Shown: positions 61,547 to 64,000 of the stretch, piece by piece | Position numbering within the stretch: the stretch's first letter is position 1 | Layout: the number at the start of each line of letters is the position of its first letter | Source: Gammaproteobacteria bacterium | GTDB taxonomy: Bacteria; Pseudomonadota; Gammaproteobacteria; Ga0077536 | Assembly: GCA_016209015.1 (NCBI GenBank) | Contig: JACQWY010000016.1 | Location: forward strand, 62,001 to 126,000 | Direction: 5' to 3' | DNA length: 64,000 bases | The notes under the pieces: model-generated | Database searches by the model: none | Told to the model about the DNA's origin: nothing | What the model saw: only the letters and a program-made list of their open reading frames with translations | Position numbers and translations under genes: made by a program

Positions 61547-62437
61547 TCAGCGCAAGCCCGCCAGCACGCCCGCTACGGTAGCACCGAACTCCGACGGATT
61601 GGGCACGACGGTGACGCCGCATTCCTGCAGGATCTCCACCTTCTCCGCGGCGCTCTCGCCGAACGCCGAGATGATGGCGCCGGCATGTCCCATGCGCCGG
61701 CCCTTCGGCGCGGTCAGGCCCGCGATGTAGCCGATGAGCGGTTTCTTCATGTGCGCCTTGAAGTAGCGTGCGGCCTCCGCCTCCTGCGGCCCGCCGATCT
61801 CGCCGATCATCACGACCGCCTGCGTCTCCGGATCCTGCTCGAAGAGCTCGAGGATGTCGCGGAACGAGCTGCCGTTGATCGGATCGCCGCCGATGCCGAC
61901 GCTCGTCGAGACGCCGATGCCGACGGCTTTCATCTGCGAGGCGGCCTCGTAGCCGAGCGTACCCGAGCGGCCCACGATACCGACGCTGCCCGGTTTGTAG
62001 ATGTGACCGGGCATGATGCCCAGCATCGCGCGACCCGGGCTGATCGTGCCGGCGCAGTTCGGGCCGGTGAGCCGCATGCGATGCTCCGCGCGATAACGGC
62101 GCATGTAGCGCTTCACGCGGATCATGTCGTGGGCGGGAATGCCGTCCGTGATCGCCACGCAGTACTGGATGCCGCCGTCGGCGGCTTCCATCAGCGAGTC
62201 GGCCGCAAACGGCGGCGGCACGAAGACGATGCTCGCATTCGCCCCCGTCGCGCTCACGGCTTCCTTCACGGTGTTGAACACCGGCCGGCCGAGGTGCGTC
62301 GTACCACCCTTGCCGGGCGTCACGCCGCCGACCACGTTCGTGCCGTACTTGATCATCTCGTCGGCGTGGAACGTGCCGATCTGCCCGGTGAAGCCCTGGA
62401 CGATGACCTTGGATTCTTCGTCGATGAGTATGGCCAT
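61547..62437 (-). CDS. mtkB: Malate-CoA ligase (malate thiokinase) alpha subunit
   Basis: This 296-residue protein has the CoA-binding domain ([40 protein letters not shown]) and a ligase domain with [40 protein letters not shown] and the phosphohistidine region [20 protein letters not shown] (~240-259). It belongs to the succinyl-CoA synthetase alpha family but resembles Mtk[11 protein letters not shown] and [20 protein letters not shown] are as in the methylotroph enzyme, from memory. It would form malyl-CoA from malate. It is preceded by mtkA (13 bp) with GGAGGA upstream of the ATG. True SucD cannot be fully excluded. Confidence 0.85.
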   Translation of the reverse strand: MAILIDEESKVIVQGFTGQIGTFHADEMIKYGTNVVGGVTPGKGGTTHLGRPVFNTVKEAVSATGANASIVFVPPPFAADSLMEAADGGIQYCVAITDGIPAHDMIRVKRYMRRYRAEHRMRLTGPNCAGTISPGRAMLGIMPGHIYKPGSVGIVGRSGTLGYEAASQMKAVGIGVSTSVGIGGDPINGSSFRDILELFEQDPETQAVVMIGEIGGPQEAEAARYFKAHMKKPLIGYIAGLTAPKGRRMGHAGAIISAFGESAAEKVEILQECGVTVVPNPSEFGATVAGVLAGLR

Positions 62438-62450
62438 GTGCGTGTCCTCC

Positions 62451-63629
62451 TCAGTGCGCCGCACGGGCGCGGCGCCAAGCAGCGACGACGCGTTCCGCCG
62501 CTTCGGCGAGCGTGTCCGCCATGATGATGGGCAAACCGCTGTCGCGCAGGATCGCGCGGCCGGCCTCGACGTTCGTGCCGGCGAGCCGCACGACGAGCGG
62601 CATGCCGAGCTCGATCTTCTCGAGCGCCTGCACGATGCCCTCGGCGACCCAGTCACAGCGATTGATGCCGGCAAATATGTTGACGAGGATGGCCTCCACG
62701 TTCTTGTCGTTGCAGACGAGGCGGAACGCCTTGGCGACGCGTTCGGGCGAAGCACCGCCGCCGATGTCCATGAAGTTCGCGGGCTCGCCGCCGGCGTGCT
62801 CGATCATGTCCATCGTCGCCATCGCGAGGCCCGCGCCGTTGATGATGCAGCCGATGTTGCCTTCGAGGCCGACGTAGGAAAGCCCGCGATCCGCGGCCTG
62901 CATTTCGCGCGGATCCTCCTGCGACTTGTCGCGGAACTCCGCGATCGACGCGCGCCGGAACAGCGCGTTGTCGTCGAAGCCCATCTTCGCATCGAGCGCG
63001 AGCAGTCTGCCGTCGCGCGTGACGACGAGCGGATTGATCTCGACCATCACGGCATCGAGATCGCGGAACGCGCGATAAGCGCCCATCAATGCGCGCACGG
63101 CCTGGGTGATCAGCGCGGGTGGAATCTTCAAGGCGAAGGCGATTTCGCGCGCCTGGAAATCCTGCATGCCGACCGCGGGCTCGATCGCGCAGCGGATGAT
63201 GGACTCCGGCGAGTCCGCTGCGATCTCCTCGATCTCCATGCCGCCGCTCGCCGAGGCGACGACGACGATGCGCTCCTGCGAGCGATCGAGCACGATGCCG
63301 AGATAGAGCTCGCGCTCGACATCCGTCGCGGCCTCGACGTAGAGACGATTGACGATCCTGCCGCGCGCGCCGGTCTGCTTCGTGACGAGGCGCTTGCCGA
63401 GCAGATCCTCGGCCGCCGCGCCGACTTCGGCATCGCTCGTGCACATCTTGATGCCGCCGGCCTTGCCGCGGCCGCCGGAATGGATCTGGGCTTTGACGAC
63501 CCAGCGCTCGCCGCCGATCTCGGCGGCCCGGTACTGGGCCTGTTCGGGACTGTAGGCGAGCCCGCCGCGCGGCACGTCGATGCCGAAATTGCGGAGCAGC
63601 TCTTTCGCCTGATACTCGTGGATGTCCAT
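62451..63629 (-). CDS. mtkA: Malate-CoA ligase (malate thiokinase) beta subunit
   Basis: This 392-residue protein starts [20 protein letters not shown] and has an ATP-grasp domain ([20 protein letters not shown], ~40-59), [20 protein letters not shown] (~198-217), and a C-terminal ligase domain with [40 protein letters not shown] and [20 protein letters not shown]. The family is succinyl-CoA synthetase beta; the adjacent alpha subunit, hydroxypyruvate reductase-like gene and malyl-CoA lyase C-terminus favour the malate enzyme of the serine cycle. The ATG at 63629 has GGAGGAG upstream. Confidence 0.85.
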   Translation of the reverse strand: MDIHEYQAKELLRNFGIDVPRGGLAYSPEQAQYRAAEIGGERWVVKAQIHSGGRGKAGGIKMCTSDAEVGAAAEDLLGKRLVTKQTGARGRIVNRLYVEAATDVERELYLGIVLDRSQERIVVVASASGGMEIEEIAADSPESIIRCAIEPAVGMQDFQAREIAFALKIPPALITQAVRALMGAYRAFRDLDAVMVEINPLVVTRDGRLLALDAKMGFDDNALFRRASIAEFRDKSQEDPREMQAADRGLSYVGLEGNIGCIINGAGLAMATMDMIEHAGGEPANFMDIGGGASPERVAKAFRLVCNDKNVEAILVNIFAGINRCDWVAEGIVQALEKIELGMPLVVRLAGTNVEAGRAILRDSGLPIIMADTLAEAAERVVAAWRRARAAH

Positions 63630-63805
63630 GACACTCCTCCCTGCGGCCGCGCGCGCGGCGCACGTTTCGTATAGGAACAAGGGTCAGGACCCGGTCCGCG
63701 CCGGCATCCTCGGTTCTGATGTGCGGTGCCGTGCGGGCGCAAGCCACCGCCGGACGGCCGGGCGGCATCCGCCGCCGCGGTCGCCCAGTCCCGCACAGCG
63801 CGGGA

Positions 63806-64000
63806 TCAGTGTTTCGCCGCGATCGCGTCCGCCTGGCGCACGACGTTCTCCGCCATGCGTGCGGAAGCCGCGTCGATCATGCGGCCGTCGAGCTGCGCCG
63901 CGCCGCGACCTGCCGCCGCCGCCTCTTCGAGCGCGACGAGGATGCGTCGCGCGCGATCCACTTCGGCCGGCGCGGGCGACATCACTTCGTTCGCGAGCAC
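63806..64000 (-). CDS. Malyl-CoA lyase-like CitE-family aldolase, C-terminal 64 codons only
   Basis: The window edge cuts this gene so only its last 64 residues are seen: FL-like start NEVMSPAPAEVDRARRILVA, LEEAAAAGRGAAQLDGRMID and AASARMAENVVRQADAIAAK. The LDGRMIDAA element followed by an Ala-rich helix is the end of HpcH/HpaI-type lyases such as malyl-CoA lyase (Mcl) and citrate lyase beta. With mtkA and mtkB 176 bp downstream, malyl-CoA cleavage to glyoxylate and acetyl-CoA fits. The full gene is needed to decide. Confidence 0.6.
   Translation of the reverse strand: MLANEVMSPAPAEVDRARRILVALEEAAAAGRGAAQLDGRMIDAASARMAENVVRQADAIAAKH

Noticed and set aside
63789-63805. TCCCGC/GCGGGA hairpin as the terminator of the malyl-CoA lyase-like gene
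   Set aside because: The stem is short and no T-run follows; a chance GC hairpin is as likely.

Overview
This is a gene-dense, very GC-rich bacterial chromosome segment. Gene order points to a gammaproteobacterium. Two blocks are typical of that class: gyrA-pheA-tyrA-aroA-cmk-rpsA-ihfB-lapA-lapB-pyrF-mfd-csiV (about 19.4-35.1 kb, all minus) and pyrG-kdsA-eno-ftsB-ispD-ispF (48.2-53.5 kb, all minus). The hpt-mtiP pair and mtaD beside gyrA recall Pseudomonas and Xanthomonadales. I cannot name the species. No rRNA, tRNA, CRISPR array, prophage or intact transposase gene was recognised.

Layout. 1-3.7 kb: a REC-PAS regulator (cut by the window edge), a hybrid histidine kinase, a small cupin and a SnoaL-like protein. 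3.7-4.2 kb: a hairpin repeat and a 58-codon gene remnant. 4.2-7.2 kb: a 4Fe-4S protein, a DUF815 ATPase, Hpt and S-methyl-5'-thioinosine phosphorylase. With MtaD at 35.3 kb these suggest methylthioadenosine salvage by deamination first. 7.2-15.9 kb: a catabolic-looking island with an XRE-cupin regulator, hydantoinase/oxoprolinase subunits HyuB and HyuA, and, divergently, a luciferase-like monooxygenase and a sarcosine/dimethylglycine dehydrogenase-like flavoprotein. 16-19.4 kb: two lipoproteins and a membrane-anchored spermidine-synthase-like protein. 19.4-35.1 kb: the aromatic amino acid, ribosomal protein S1 and DNA repair block, unusually lacking serC and hisC. 35.3-44.5 kb: mtaD, a cluster of five hairpins, RNase T, purB, two small envelope or unknown genes and purL. 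44.5-48.1 kb: single accessory genes (cysteine hydrolase, Smr, PaiB-like, sulfotransferase) set among short repeats, including two almost identical 92-bp palindromic elements. 48.2-53.5 kb: isoprenoid, division, enolase, KDO and CTP genes.

54.2-64 kb: fhs (formate-tetrahydrofolate ligase), then on the minus strand a malyl-CoA lyase-like C-terminus, both malate-CoA ligase subunits (mtkA, mtkB) and a hydroxypyruvate reductase-like enzyme. Together these form a partial serine-cycle (C1 assimilation) set. Between them lie a tandem pair of unfamiliar paralogous proteins, a SIMPL-domain protein coupled to an aromatic-amino-acid-type decarboxylase, and a peroxiredoxin.

The least explained items are the tandem paralogs (55.9-57.6 kb), the interspersed repeat families, a recurring extended -10 motif (TGCTAGAAT) upstream of three unrelated genes, and the hydantoinase/flavoprotein island.
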